Assembly (NCBI GenBank): GCA_951799445.1
Contig: OX637287.1
Location: 5,456,001-5,520,000 of the forward strand
Direction of reading: 5' to 3'
Length of the DNA: 64,000 nucleotides
From: Pseudisothecium myosuroides
Lineage: Eukaryota > Streptophyta > Bryopsida > Hypnales > Lembophyllaceae
The position numbers were made by a program, and so were the translations under genes. Below, one piece after another: positions 11,384-23,660 of this stretch (position 1 is the first letter of the stretch; each line of letters starts with the position of its first letter). The notes below the pieces were generated by a model, which saw only the letters and a list, made by a program, of their open reading frames with translations, was not told where the DNA came from and did no database searches.

Positions 11384-11764
11384 GGAGGCCTCCCTCTTCA
11401 CTCGACTGAAGGGAAGGGTTTGAAACGACGACGGCAAGGATCGATGGGTTGTAAAAGTCTCAGCGCAAGAAGATCTATTTGACTCTAGTACTCCATATGC
11501 CCTGTATTTTTCGGATTTCAGATGCCAATACCTGTCTTCAGTTTCTGAAACAGGGAATTGACCCATGCTATAAGTGACGTCCCCAGTGTCGGCATCAAAA
11601 ATGTCTTCTTCTACGTGAATCGACTCTATCTTTAGATTGAACCATACACTTAATCTACAGGCTAAAACCATGGCAAGACCATCCTGGCCCAGTGGAAAAA
11701 TGACTGGAACGTTGTCTCCATTTGCACTAACGACTACCATGTCCTTGAAGTCTACTCGGGCCAT
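11384..11764 (-). pseudogene. N-terminal coding block of the MULE-like gene
   Basis: An ATG at 11,764 opens 127 codons that run to the edge of the LTR-like insertion at 11,383. The last native codon is the TCC formed by the target-site copy. The block contains the run DMVVVSANGDNVPVIFPLGQ and a hydrophilic stretch with FDADTGD. No named domain was recognised. Codons beyond 11,384 belong to the insertion. On the far side of the insertion the frame resumes exactly at 7,079, so this is the upstream part of the same reading frame and not a separate gene. Confidence 0.6.
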
Positions 11765-12150
11765 CGATTGCTATTTGGCGGTATGAGAACCTTGGTTAGG
11801 ATCACTTGTAGCCAGATAGAAGTGTTACATGACAATAGACGCCAATAGAAACAGGTGGGCTGACTTGTTGCTGCGGAGGTACAGAGGTACTACAAAGGAA
11901 AGGTCCATCAAGAAACAACAAATGTCAATAATCAATGGAGAATTACGAATGTCTAATAGGTAGTACAGTAGGTAGAAGTTCACTTTTGAAATGCAAAATG
12001 CAGTTTGACGGCTAAGTGATAATTAACTACCTGGTGATAGTGTATATCATGAAATGCAGAACCCGGTACCAGCCGCCTAATATGGTTATTCATCACCAAT
12101 ATAATAAAGGAACTGACTACTTAGCATTAGACAATAATGGCAGCCACTTT

Positions 12151-12799
12151 TTAACCCCTAAATGCCCAAGGCCTGTTTTGAGCTTCCTGGAATTAATTTG
12201 CTCTAAATTGAACAAAATGACAACATTTTGATAAGTTGTATCAATTTTTTTTGAATTGTAACCGTACAAATTCAAACTAGACATGTTAGAGATCTTGTAG
12301 GAAAAGAAAACACAACAATATCACTTATAAAGTGAAAGATTATAACGTTTGACCATGAGGGTGCTAAAATTGCAAAAATCTTTCAATCTTCTTTACACAA
12401 GTCAAATCTAAAAAGTTGGTGACCAAAAAAATATGAGGTTAAAGGGCCTGACATGTATAATCCCGATCAATTTATGGTTTCTTAAAATCTACTCTACAAT
12501 TTTTTTAAATGAATTTTGAATGTGATTTTTTCTCCAAGATCTAGTGTATTTGAGGCTCATTTCTAAGAGCTCTCAACACTGCGGGAAGTCAAGATTGCAC
12601 TAGGTACCCTTGCACAAAATCGTGAATAGAAAAATCACTATCATTTATTTTCAAGATCGGATTATCGATGCTAAGACTAGACTTCAAGAAAAACTTTCTA
12701 AAAATATAAACTACTAAAAATAGCAACTTGGTTAGGCTTTATTTAACCTTGAAGTTTTGCAAACACCAAATTCTGGTGCCTTAGGCAGTTAGGGGTTAA
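12151..12799. mobile_element. ~650-bp TTAA-flanked MITE
   Basis: The left end reads TTAACCCCTAAATGCCCAAGG and the right end is its imperfect inverse finishing AGTTAGGGGTTAA. TTAA is present at both outer ends, as expected for a TTAA-specific (piggyBac-like) inserter. The interior is AT-rich and closely matches 42,081-42,725, so this is a multi-copy family. No transposase is encoded. The class is inferred from the TTAA flanks and CCC start only. Confidence 0.7.
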
Positions 12800-13745
12800 C
12801 TAGGTTTCACCTTGTGAAATGTACATTGCCAACTAAGACAGTCGTTTAAGATATAACGATAAGGGACCAGTGAATCAGTCATTTGTAACTGATTAGTGAG
12901 GAGCACAAAGCAATCTTTCTAGAATTTCCAGAGTATTTTGGAATACAAAGCCATGGTGAAAGAGTAAATGCAGAACCCCAAGGTTCGGGGTCAAAATATG
13001 AATTTGATAAAAACATAATTACAATCTATAGAAAAGTACGCAGAGAACATTTTCTATTTAAAAGGAATACACCAAAATAGAACTAAATTTATATAAGTGC
13101 TCTGACCACCATATCCGAGTATATCATTTTTGGATATTGAGAATCAAGAATGAAAGTCTCAATAATCGTGCTACGCGAAATGGCATGAAATTCAATGTAT
13201 TGGGAGAAAATATTTCATAAAGAAGTAAATAGTTTATTGCTCATTCTAGGGTCGACCGGCAGGTCACTTTGACATAGGAAAATTAATTATAAAATGTTAA
13301 AAAAAAGGTGACCACCACACACCCCAACCCAACGGGCACAGTCAACCCCATCCGGCCCACCCAACCCACCCGACCCAGCTGATCCACCCGAAAACCATGA
13401 CGCCAACCGACCCACAAAATCCAACCCAAGACCCCAACCGACCCAGCCCAACTTCTGCACCCGACTTCGACAACGATAAACCCGCCGACCAGAAATCCTA
13501 GTCAGCGGAACACTTCTCTATATGCGTCCGCCATTGTTGCCATTTCGAGTCTTCTCCGCTGTGTACGCCTCCTCTCCCTTCCACCTTGCGCTTCTCTGAA
13601 TGTTAGATTCATTGTTCTGTATGATAAACTTTTTGCATGTCTGGATACCTCGGTTGATTGGCAACGTCGTTTTGCGCATTGCATGCTCTCTGAGTTCCTC
13701 ACTTGTATTTTGAATCACAGAATTTGCCTTAGGTTGAAGCTGATC
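12800..13745. other. Non-coding DNA with a C-rich minisatellite
   Basis: Between 12,800 and 13,300 nothing coding was seen. At about 13,312-13,470 an irregular C-rich tract repeats ACCCAACCCGACCCA-like units. After it, base composition rises towards the possible first exon at 13,746. Confidence 0.5.
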
Positions 13746-13835
13746 ATGGATCGCGTCACGAGGTCGCGGAGCGGGAAGCCACTTGCAGGAGGTGGCGACG
13801 CAGCAGCCGAGGAACTGGAGTCACCGAATGACAAG
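13746..13835 (+). CDS. Candidate first coding exon, unknown gene
   Basis: An ATG opens 30 codons (MDRVTRSRSGKPLAGGGDAA and onward) that end exactly at AAG|GTATGT, a good splice donor. The composition is more GC-rich and Ser/Arg/Gly-rich than the surroundings, like a basic N-terminal tail. It could be exon 1 of the ParB-methyltransferase relic whose first clear exon begins at 23,951; the intervening palindrome array, which also occurs inside later introns of that relic, would then be its first intron. No protein family was recognised, and the link is inference. Confidence 0.35.
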
Positions 13836-15180
13836 GTATGTCCTGGCACACAATTCCACCACTTCTCTTCATCATTGTCATTAGACTTTGGTCCATGCAG
13901 AGAAAGTAGCACTTGCCTGTGACTAGATAACAAGTGACGCATCAGAGAGATTCGGTTTTGGAACTGCGCAAGGCTTCTGCATGACCAATAGAAGGATTGA
14001 ATGCTTTTTTGGATGCCTTTGGACTCAGCTCGGGGTGATTCAGGTTGGGATTCTTCAGGATTCAATATTGGGCTTGTACCCATTGCGGCTGTGTTTGCCC
14101 ATTATTGTAAACAAACGATCCTTCCGTTCAGGCTGTCGCGGCATCCAGATCCTTCTAGCCGGGGCAACTCTTTAGCACTACTGATATGGGTGGTTGCAAG
14201 AAAGACTAGTACTGTTTTGCATCACACTTGAAGTGACGGAGTTGTCATGTGCTATAACTTTTGAAGCATGAACCAGATTAACTTGAAATTTTTATTGAAG
14301 GTGGCCAATATGATAGTAATTAGATTCCTTATTTTTCAGAAATTTTTAAAAATCGTTTTATATTTAATTTTAATTTTGGCTAATTTGTCACACTTTGCGG
14401 TTTAGGGGTTTTTAGTATTGGGGAGTACCCAAAATTAATGATCTCAAGCTGAAATTTCTGTGGTCTATTCTTACACTAGGGACACATGTGCCTACCAAAG
14501 GAAATTTAAAAAAACATTGTTTTATATCCTCCACATGTGTGCAAACAGGGCTCCCTTGCGCCCGCATTTTTGACTATTGAAGATGGTTTTGAGATCATTC
14601 TTTTCATGAAATCTCTTCATCATAAAGTTCTCCCAAATGGCCAATTTTTAGTTTTCTAAAAAATTGCTTTTCCTATTTTTCACAAATTAAAATGTGACAG
14701 TCCCTATTTTCCTAAGATTTTGCTAGTTTATGAGATTTTTCTAGTTCACTTGCTTAGAGAATTTTTTTATGCTTTTCCTTTTGAGGGTACCTTCTTCTTA
14801 AAGTTGTATACATTAAAAATATTTTTCACATTTTTCTAAAATTGTTTTTCTAATTATACAGTACTCCCGAAAGAAAACATGAGTACTATGGAGAATGCTA
14901 CAAAAACTGGTGGGTCTTTCTTGCAATCACCCATATCGGGGTTTAGGGTCCAACAGCCAAAGTTCCAATCTGTATATTCTATCTCCTCATTCTAATGTCA
15001 TATGCTGGAATTCATGATTGAGCAAGAAGATCGTTGAGTGCCCCGCAAATTCCTTGGCAGTCAGCGCGCGTCCCAGATGTCTTTGATTGAGCGTCATGGT
15101 CCATGATTTGTTAAATATTCATAGTCCAATCGTGGCTGTGGTTTGTAAATTTTGTGTCCGGCCGAGCCCTAGCCTTTGCA
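13836..15180. other. Non-coding stretch before the palindrome array
   Basis: No convincing coding sequence was found. Open frames at 13,981-14,231 lack biased composition and splice context. From about 14,230 the DNA is AT-rich with long T and A runs. Confidence 0.45.
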
Positions 15181-17625
15181 GTCTCGGCACCGACACCCTT
15201 TTGGCCGAGGGGGGCTGTAGCGCTATTCCCATTTCGGCTTGGTTGCCTAAGGCTGAATGACTTTTTCTTTTTAAAACTGTTGTCTTTGGCATTATCGATT
15301 GCATGAAAGGATGTCGTCTACTACTAGATTTCAGATCGTGGAGGGAGCTTGGTCACGAGCCAACCAATGGTTTTGCGAACGTTGTTTGTTTCAAATCTAT
15401 GTGACTGAGAATGTTGCATTGGGAGATCTGTGTATGACCGTGCCATCGTGGGGACAGTCTTGTCACCGAGATCCTCCCGGCCGTTGGGTCGGTGTCTTCC
15501 AATTTCTAATTCGGCCTAGTAACTTGAGCCTCGCGGTCCTTCATTTTTTAAAAATTGCTACCTCTTGGATTTCTCGTTGTATATATGGATGTCATGTCTT
15601 CTGATTTAGGATCGGAGGGGGAGTTGGTTTATGTACCACTAGATTGTTTGGCGGTCAATTTTTGTTTTTAGACGTTGTGATTGAGCTGGTTACCTTAGGA
15701 TTGATCAGAATATTTCGGGAATTCCTTGTTTCAACTAGCAATGCCTAGGGAGATCTATGTATGAATGCACTTCTCTCGAATACAGTCTCGTCACCGAGAC
15801 CCTCTAGGGAAGAGGGATTAAACTCGCAATTTCATTTTGAAAACATAAAGGGAGAATTACAATTACGTTGAAGTCATTCGGATATTTGATCTCATGTTTC
15901 TGTCCTTCCATGCTGCAAATCAAGATTGAGGGAGGGAAGCAAATTCTATGCCCCTAAATTACTCGATGCACATTCTGCTTCCCAAATTTCTGTGACTGAG
16001 CTTCATGACTCACGATTCCCGTTGACTGTCTTCATCCCAAGAAGCAATTGCTGGGAAGTTTTGTGTAAGCCCGATCCGCCTTGTGGACAGTGTAGTCACC
16101 GAGCCCCTTTTGAGTGTTGGGGGGCTCTTACGCAATTTGAATTTCCCATCTCAAATTTCTTCAAGAGATTTTCAAATCTGTCATCCTCCAAATTGATTAG
16201 AACTCATTATCTGTCCCAAATGACTGGATGAGATTGATGCTCCAGTATTTCGAGATATAATATGTCCCACTTAGGCTTTGTCCGGGAGAATGATCCTATT
16301 GCATTGCCCCTTCAGAGAGTCTCGGCACCGAGACCCTTGAGACTGTGGGGAAGCTCTTGCGCAAATCACATTTCGGGGTCTTTCCTGTGGGATATAGTTC
16401 TGTTTTTCTCCTGGTTCCGTTTTCTCAAGTTCCATGTATATACTTGACATCGTCTCTTGGATCCTCAAACTCGTGTTTCTAATGTCTTGCGGTTGCTACA
16501 ATATTGAGATTGTTTTTTTTTTTGGGATCCCCCCATTGATTAAGGTGGTTATCCGATCCAAACTGGAAGGGGTTGAGCTTGTATCATTAGGAGTATTTTA
16601 GAACGATTTGAAATCCTTTTGTTTTGATAGGCATTAAGAAGGGGTATCTGGGTTTAGCCAAGCCCACTAGCAGACAGTCTCGGCACCGAGGCCCTTCCGG
16701 CAGGGGGTTGTTGTTGCTCTATGTCAATTTATTATTGGGATTTGTCTCCAGATTTTGCATCCAAGCTTGATGCTTCATTACCTGAAGAGATTTGTTTGTA
16801 CACAATCCCCTCTCCAGACAGTCTCGTCGCTGAGACTGTTCGGGGTGGTCGAAAGGTCTTACGCAATATAGATTCTTGTTTGAGTTTGAGAGTCAAGTCC
16901 CGTTTATATTCAAAATTCTCGTGTATCTTTTTCCCCATCAAATTCCCCATCTCGTGTTTCTGATGTCCACAATTCTAATTGATGATTGTTTGTCACTCAT
17001 TATTCAACCGATACGGGCTGTAACTGAGTTTGATAACTAAGGAATGTCATTCAATGCTTTGAACTGCGTAGTCATCAGGGTAGGTGTCCTGGGAATTATG
17101 GGTAAGTCCGATCCCCCCTCCACCTTGTCTTGGCACCAAGACCCTTTCGGCAAGCCTAGATTTTCTTCGCAATTTCATAGTAATATGGAAAATGCAGAGT
17201 CTCATCTTCCTCTATTATGATGTAACTGGAAATTTCTTTTCGTGTTGTGATTCATGATTGAGATAGAGATCTGTTCATTGCTGCTCATTGTGCGACCCAA
17301 ATGGATGAGGCTAAGCTTTATTGACCTGAACAATTGAATTTGATATGTCCGAAAATAGCGGTTTTAGAGAAAGTACGTGTATAGCAGATCCCCCCTCCGT
17401 ACAGTCTCGGCACCGAGACCCTTGAGTTTATCGAGGTGCTCTTCCGCAATTTCCGCTTCCATATTGTAGACTGGCTCTTGTTATGCGACCAATTTAGGAT
17501 GCATCTTAGCTTGTTCCTTCTAGATTCACTCAAAACGCTATGAGCTCCTCTTTATCCAGAAGTTTCTAGTTCGGTATTTGTACAGCCAAGTCTCCCTTCA
17601 CACTGTCTCGGCACCGAGACTGTTC
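15181..17625 (+). repeat. Array of ~300-bp units with a GTCTCGG/CCGAGAC palindrome, part 1
   Basis: At least ten copies of GTCTCGGCACCGAGAC or close variants occur near 15,181, 15,457, 15,785, 16,088, 16,318, 16,678, 16,819, 17,128, 17,403 and 17,604, mostly 200-360 bp apart. Each is followed by CCCTT, a G-rich spacer and GCTCTTNCGCAATTTC, so the conserved block is about 60 bp and the rest of the unit has diverged. The 7-bp arms with a 2-bp centre could form a hairpin. Short open frames in the units are not protein-like. The array resumes at 22,795 after LTR copy B. Confidence 0.75.
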
Positions 17626-18179
17626 AATACAGGGGAGAGCTCTTCTGCAATTTCCATTTAGTCATGGAAGCCTTAGCCTCAGCGTTCATTTCTTGGTTCA
17701 CTTGCCTTTCCGTGTTTGGACTTGTGTATTCGTTGACGAGTGTCTTGAATCAAATACTATGTCCTACTACGGCTCGGTTGGTGAGTATGTGGTATGACCG
17801 AGCCTACCCTGGGGAGGGTGTGGGCGCAAGATTACCCACCCTTGGTAATAGAGCGAACACCGACCAGGTTCTATGCCTTTATCCACTTTTTTAATATATG
17901 GGGGTGTTGTGAGCGCGGTCCACTGTGCCTTCCAAGCAATGGATCTTTTTTGCTAACGTTTCCTAAGGGTCGTGGATGGCAGCGAATAATTAGAATGCAT
18001 GTAGTAACTCACAAGGTAACTGCAATGCTCAGGGGTAATGGTGAAATTCTAACTCCCTAACTATCTATCCTATGTCGAGGATAGACTGGGTAGTTGGCGT
18101 CATTTCTAACGTCCCTAACTATGTGAAAAGAGGAACCCCTATGTTCCTTCCATGAACCTCTAAGACTATCGTGGGATTT

Positions 18180-19140
18180 TAAGACTCCACCTAGAAGTTC
18201 TACTCTAAAGACTAACTCTAAAGTTTAACTCTTACTCTAATCTTCAACCTCTAAATGAAACTCTAGATTTTTACTCTTTTAACTTGAGTTTAAATATTAA
18301 CTACCGACTTTCAACTCTAGGTTTTTACCCCTCATTTAACTCTGAAATTTATCCTCGGAATTAAACTCTAGGTTTAACTTTCAACTCTAAGTTTTTACTC
18401 CTCTATTCTATTCTAAGTTTCACCTCTAATTCTATGTTCTTATTTTTAAACTACTCTAGGATTTACCCTCTAAAGTTAACTCTAAATTTTCCCTTTTCAC
18501 TGTAGACTTTTATTCCTAATTTACTCTAGGTTTTTGATTTTTAACTCTAAATTTTTACTTCTAAAATTAATCCCCAATTTTAACCTCTAGGTTTGACTCT
18601 ACGGTTTCACTTTGACTCTAGATTTTTCTACTAACTCTAAAATTTTACTTCTACTTCTAACTTTTAACTTCTACTTTTAGCTTTTCACTCTCACTTTTTA
18701 CTCCCCAATTGACTAAAATTTAACCTTTTAATTTAATCTAAACTTTTGACTTTTTACTTTTGACTTCTACTTCCAAATTTAATCCTATCGTTTTAATCCT
18801 ACATTAGCTCTAAATGTTATCCTCCTAAATTTAATTCCAACTTTTAACTCTAGGGTTTTGACTTCTAATTTTAACTCTATTTTTAACTCAACAATCTACT
18901 TCCTAAGTGGATTCTACTTTTGACCTCTATTTCCTATTCTACTTTCTACTTCCCAAAGTTAACTCCAAATTCCGACTTTTGAATTTTAACTTCCCTAATT
19001 AAAATCTTAATTTAACTCTAGGTTTTTAACCGTTAATTGATTGTTAATTTTTATCCTAAATTCTCCTTCTAATCTAATCCTAATTTCCGTCCATTGTTTC
19101 TTGTGGTTCAATTTTTATTAAAATTCCTCCGTTCTACCCC
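18180..19140. repeat. CT/AT-rich degenerate tract in LTR copy B
   Basis: About 1 kb is made of loosely repeated AACTCTAGGTTTTTACTC-like units. It is strongly pyrimidine-rich on the plus strand and non-coding. Copy A and copy C have a shorter related region with less repetition. Confidence 0.5.
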
Positions 19141-20026
19141 CTAACGCTTAACTTAGCCTAACATGGTCAGTTTACGGTCAAATCTTAATTATAAGATGTT
19201 TTCGGAAACCTCTATTCCTAATCTATCAACTTTTGGATCTAAACTTCTAATCTACCCTAATCTCGGATGCTAATCACGCTCTAAGGGCAGATTAGGGCAA
19301 TAAATGCTAATTAGGAAGAAACATCAAAGATTAATTCAAAAACTCACCTCTTCACTACCGGTGTCGGAAATGACTTCGTCCACGTCCACGTGTACATCCT
19401 CACGCTCCATGGTAGTCTTTGGCTTTGTTTTGAATTTTTTCCAAGCTCACCGCTTATTGAGAAAATACTACAATTTTTGATGATCTAAACTCCTTCTTTC
19501 CCTTCCTCCTTCCTTTTCTTTCTTCCTCTTTCTTCCTCTTTCTTCTACACTAGCACTATTCCACCTAAGCCTTTATGGGTCTTACACTATGGTTTCAAAC
19601 TACGAGAAGGCTTAATTGTTCTTTCCTACCCTCTTACGCAACCTTGCTTTGTGTCATCCTAATCTTCCTCCCAATGGTTGCAAGGAGTTCTTCTAGATTT
19701 CCTACCTAATCTCCTAGCTAGGCACTATTCATCGTCTCTCTCCTTTTCACTCCTATAACACATCCCTCTCCCTAATTTCCTTCCATTGTGTGTAAGTGGG
19801 AGTGGTGATAGAGACCGTTTTCGTGTGCAGGTACGGTGGTGCTCCGCTCTCTTCTTCCTCCTCCCTTTCGTATTTTTGTATTGGACCTAATTCTGCTTCA
19901 CCCCTGCTTAGCACTTAATTAGCCCAACATTCCTTGAGTTTGCTTTATCTTTGTTCGTGTTCTGGTTTGAGAGAACCAAAACGTGAAACAAAAAAAAAAG
20001 GAATCAAAATTTTGGAGGAGCCTGCT

Positions 20027-20160
20027 GTCCACCGGAGCCTGCTGCCACCGGAGCCTGCTGCCCACCGGAGCCTCTGCCCACCGGAGCCTCTGCCCACCGG
20101 AGCCTGCTGCCCACCGGAGCCTCTGCCCACCGGAGCCTGCTGCCACCGGAGCCTGCCTGG
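20027..20160 (+). repeat. CACCGGAGCCT minisatellite in LTR copy B
   Basis: About eight units of 15-19 bp share CACCGGAGCCTSTGC. The Gly/Arg/Trp and Pro/Glu-rich frames here are repeat translations. The same LTR position holds a different GC-rich repeat in copies A (9,290-9,390) and C (36,665-37,060). Confidence 0.85.
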
Positions 20161-20244
20161 CCCTTCCCGGCTAGCTGGCCTTCCCGGCTAGCTGGTTGGG
20201 GGGGTCGGGTTTTTTTTTAAATAGAAATTTTTTTTTTTATTTCT

Positions 20245-20370
20245 CTAATGGAATGCTGGTTGGAATCGCTGGTTGGGATGCTAGTCGGGATTACTGGTTG
20301 GGATGCTGGTTGGGATTACTAGTTGGGGTTACTGGTTAGAATTGCTAGTTGGGATGCTGGTTGGGATTGT
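20245..20370 (+). repeat. GGGATGCTGGTT short tandem repeat
   Basis: Roughly nine units of about 13 bp of the form GGTTGGGATTACT or GGTTGGGATGCT lie directly after the poly-T tract of copy B. They are non-coding. Confidence 0.7.
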
Positions 20371-20766
20371 TGGGTTTTTTTTCTCTAAGGCTATTTAGGA
20401 CTGAAATTTTGCTAAGGCTATTTTAAGGCTAGGGGGAAATAAAACCTTGGGGGTACTAAACTCACTAAGACCCTGGGAAACAACTAAACTAGATAAACTT
20501 TGGGAAGACACTACACTTGATAAGTACAAAGGAACCTACATCTCTTGGAAGCTAAACTCTGGAGGTTTCCACAAAGGTCTTGGAAACTAGACTTTGGAAT
20601 CTAAGGCTATGGAGGTCCAAAGCTTCGCCGTAAAATCGGGTTTAACACCAACTTTAGGACTTGCGACACTCCATGGGTTCAAAGCTCCGCCGTCTAAGAG
20701 TATTTTAACACACACTGTAGGATTTGACGTTGTTACTAGTTCAAAGCTTCGCCGTCGATTTGAGGG

Positions 20767-21060
20767 GTCCACGCAACAAGGGGGATATTAGAAGAAGATA
20801 AAAAGACAAACTTAGAGACACGTGGGACAAAGCCAAAGCTTTGCCGTCTCGAGGGGGGGTCCACGCAACAAGGGGGATATTAGAAGAAGATAAAAAGACA
20901 AACTTAGAAACACGTGGGACAAAGCCAAAGCTTCGCCGTCCCGAGGGGGGGTCCACGCAACAAGGGGGATATTAGAAGAAGATAAAAAGACAAACTTAGA
21001 AACACGTGGGACAAAGCCAAAGCTTCGTCGTCCCGAGGGGGGGTCCACGCAACAAGGGAA
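20767..21060 (+). repeat. 92-bp tandem repeat in LTR copy B
   Basis: GTCCACGCAACAAGG starts at 20,767, 20,859, 20,951 and 21,043, giving three 92-bp units and a partial fourth. The units are nearly identical, indicating recent expansion. Each contains CCAAAGCTTCGCCGTC, the inverse of the GACGGCGAAGCTTTG motif of copy A. The repeated open frames on the minus strand are translations of the repeat. Confidence 0.88.
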
Positions 21061-22794
21061 AGATTAGAAGGGGGTGAGGACACATAAGTAAGGAAAAACA
21101 CACGTTTTAGTACACGTAAAGACACACAACTTCACAAGCTAAAGGCCCCCCAAAGCGGCATCGCCAAGGTACGGTGGGGGGTGACTTTAGGATTAGGACA
21201 CGACCCCAAAAGACTCCTAAACTCACAAGTTAGCTCACAAGGGTACAGCAAGAGAGAACAAGGACTCTTAACTTGTAACAAGGGTATAACAAACGCACGA
21301 GAAGTACACAAGGCAAGATAGAAGGACCCCCAAGGACCTTCAAAGCTTGAAATCTAGCAACAATGGAGCAAAAAGTGCTCCAAAAACACCGTAGAGGTTC
21401 TTGGCTTCAAACGCCAAAATATCCAAAGCAACTTGGACCCACGGACCCAAACAAAAGTGAGAGGGTGTTTTAGAGAGAGAAATGGGGCCTTTATATAGGT
21501 TTCCCAAGGGCTCACCCCTCTCTCTAAAGCTCTAAGGTAACCTTATCAACGGGGATTTTCATCCTCATTCTCAAAGATTTTCATCCTACATCCTAAATTT
21601 CTACTTCTACCATCTATGCTGGACCAACATCCTAACTTTTGGAGATTAGCTCCAATCGCCAAACGGATTGCGCCGTTGAATCCAGAACGCCGTGTTTAGT
21701 CCTAGGCCCTCCTACCCCCCGTACCGAGGCCAAAAATCCATTGTAGGCTAATTTAGTTTAAAAACCAAATCGTGGTAAAATCCTAGATCTTGGGGGTCTC
21801 CTATTTTGAGAAATGTGAATAGCCTAGGGTCTCCGGTAGGTGCGAGAGAGTCGGGAAGGACTTTTGGTTGACTTTGTTTCGCCATCGTATGGTCCCGGAA
21901 TGCCGGTCAACGTGGCGGGGACCCCGCCACGTGATTAATTCCCGAGGAATCTCGCCGGTTCGGGTACTTGCCGCTATTGGAATGTCGTGAAACTTCACGG
22001 AGCGCATTATTAACATAAAACAAGCTAGTCTAATTTTTAGTGAGATTTTATTGTAACCTGGGTAATTTCCATGAAATTCCCGTTGGAGGTTAGGAGGGTT
22101 GACCACCCGGAAAAAGGTTCTTCTGCAAGTCGGAAGATGTCGGGATTTTTCACGTGACCTCTCAGGGAGTCACATGGAAGACGTGCGGGTGCGTTTCCGT
22201 ACCTGGCACGATTGGTCAATGGAGATTCACAACTGGCCATCTCCTCGAATTAGCGACGGTGCGGGAATCTTCTGCAGGTGGAGGAATCTTGGCGAACCGA
22301 TTTCGCCGTTGGACTCCTGGCATGGGATTCACCCTAGAACACCATCCTTGGGCTGTAGATTACTCCACGGGCCCGGTCTTGCGTGAGTGGCTCCTGCATG
22401 CTAACAATCGGGATTTTGGGAATTCGTCGATCTAATGGGGAATTCTAAATCTAACTCTAGGACCCGACCTAGTGGCCTCGCTGTGGATCCCTCGGACCGA
22501 CCTAGCCATGAATCGCCACATTCATGGTGGGATTTAGCCCTTTTGGGGCTGTGTGACTCGAATCCTCCAAATCTAACCCTTTCGTTATTTCTACACTATT
22601 TTTAGGCAAGGTTTGGGGGATTCTAAGTAAAAAGCACAAATCTAGACCAAATACTATAATGGGTATGACACAACCCTATTTCGGTTCTACACTCTTTTTA
22701 TGGATTTTTGTATACTTTTATCAACTTTAAATTGCAAATTTCCAAAAAAATAATTCTACGAGTTCCAAGTGACAAATTGGGAGCTCACAGAGGG

Positions 22795-23660
22795 TCTCAG
22801 CATCAACACTATTCGGACCTCTAGGAGCTCTTGCCCAATTTTGACCTTTATGTGGTAGTTTGAGGGACCACATTCTTGAAATTTCATGTGATGGTGTACT
22901 TGGATCATTAATCTTGAGTCATGGTTTAGTTGTGTTGGCATTCAAGATTTAGCGAGGACTTTGTTTCCGGACTCGCATATTCATTGGTACTCGCTTCGCC
23001 ATATACATGGAGGTTCCTGAGCCTGTTGCGTTAAGGGATTTCCATGTTGCACTGGCTACTGGTATTTTGATATATCCAAGTGGTTCTTGAGGCAGTCTCG
23101 GCGCCGAGACCCTTCAGGACGTGAAGAAGCTCTTGACATTTTATGCTCTATGTATTACCCCGTGGCTCACGCTTTCCATTTTTTATTTTTTATTTGTTGT
23201 CAAGTATGAATTATGATGGGGGGAATGCAAACTTCTGTGTTCCTTTGTTTGGTTCTCCTCGTGCAACTTATATGGATGTACCTGAGCTTCGTATCCCTTG
23301 TCCCATAGAAGCATTCCGTGGGAAGGTTTGTATATAGCTGACATCTCCGTCCATAGAGTCTCGGCACCGAGACCCTTCGACATATGGGTACCTCTAGCGC
23401 AATTCTGAATCTGGGATCGTAGTCTACCAACGCTGGTTTCCAATTTTGGTGGGATATCCTGTCGCTACGATTTTCAATCACATGTTTCTGGCCTCATAGG
23501 TTTTGACTTAATGTTGATTTGACCAAGGTGCGGCGACATGGTTCTCACTGAGCTCAACTCCCATGCATTTCCTAGAATTAAATTGTTTCTTCTGGCCGCA
23601 GGCTTCAGTGTATGGCCAGCTCCTTTACTTTAGGAGTCTCGGCACCCAGACTGTTTGTCA
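22795..23660 (+). repeat. Array of GTCTCGG/CCGAGAC palindrome units, part 2
   Basis: Further units lie near 22,795 (decayed), 23,094, 23,359 and 23,634 with the same trailing GCTCTT/GCGCAATT context as part 1. With LTR copy B removed, parts 1 and 2 form one array of about 3.5 kb. The array ends shortly before the first clear exon of the ParB-methyltransferase relic. Confidence 0.7.

Larger units (their letters stand above)
2946..11764 (-). pseudogene. Decayed MULE-type transposase gene, split by two nested insertions
   Basis: Read on the minus strand, conserved-looking coding blocks follow one another: an N-terminal block (11,764-11,384), a block with a C..C / H.H zinc-binding pattern and transposase-like core (7,079-5,542), an intron (5,541-4,995, GTAAGT donor), a further coding block (4,994-4,460 and 3,878-3,363) and a SWIM zinc finger (3,293-2,946). 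A GCM1/FLYWCH-like finger followed by a MULE transposase and a SWIM finger is a known Mutator-like arrangement. The gene is dead: it has a frameshift with apparent internal deletion near 5,845-5,862, stops at 5,593 and 5,581, another TGA near 3,603, a 4.3-kb LTR-like insertion and a 565-bp MITE. MULE assignment rests on motif order and family resemblance; terminal inverted repeats of the MULE itself were not found. Confidence 0.72.
17819..22789 (-). mobile_element. 5.0-kb solo-LTR-like element, copy B
   Basis: Read on the minus strand the element begins TGTGAGCTCCC (from 22,789) and ends near GCGCCCACA at 17,819. GAGGG lies outside both ends (17,814-17,818 and 22,790-22,794). The matching TATA box lies at 21,487-21,498 on the minus strand. 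It is ~0.6-0.7 kb longer than A and C because of expanded tandem repeats (20,027-20,160, 20,245-20,370 and 20,767-21,060). It landed within the palindrome array, which continues on both sides. No gag or pol is present. Confidence 0.8.

Noticed and set aside
15299..17894. Several 60-100-codon frames in the palindrome array
   Set aside because: They have no shared composition or splice signals, and the frames shift from unit to unit.
20741..21125. Three overlapping minus-strand frames with repeated Pro/Leu segments
   Set aside because: They are shifted reads of the 92-bp repeat.
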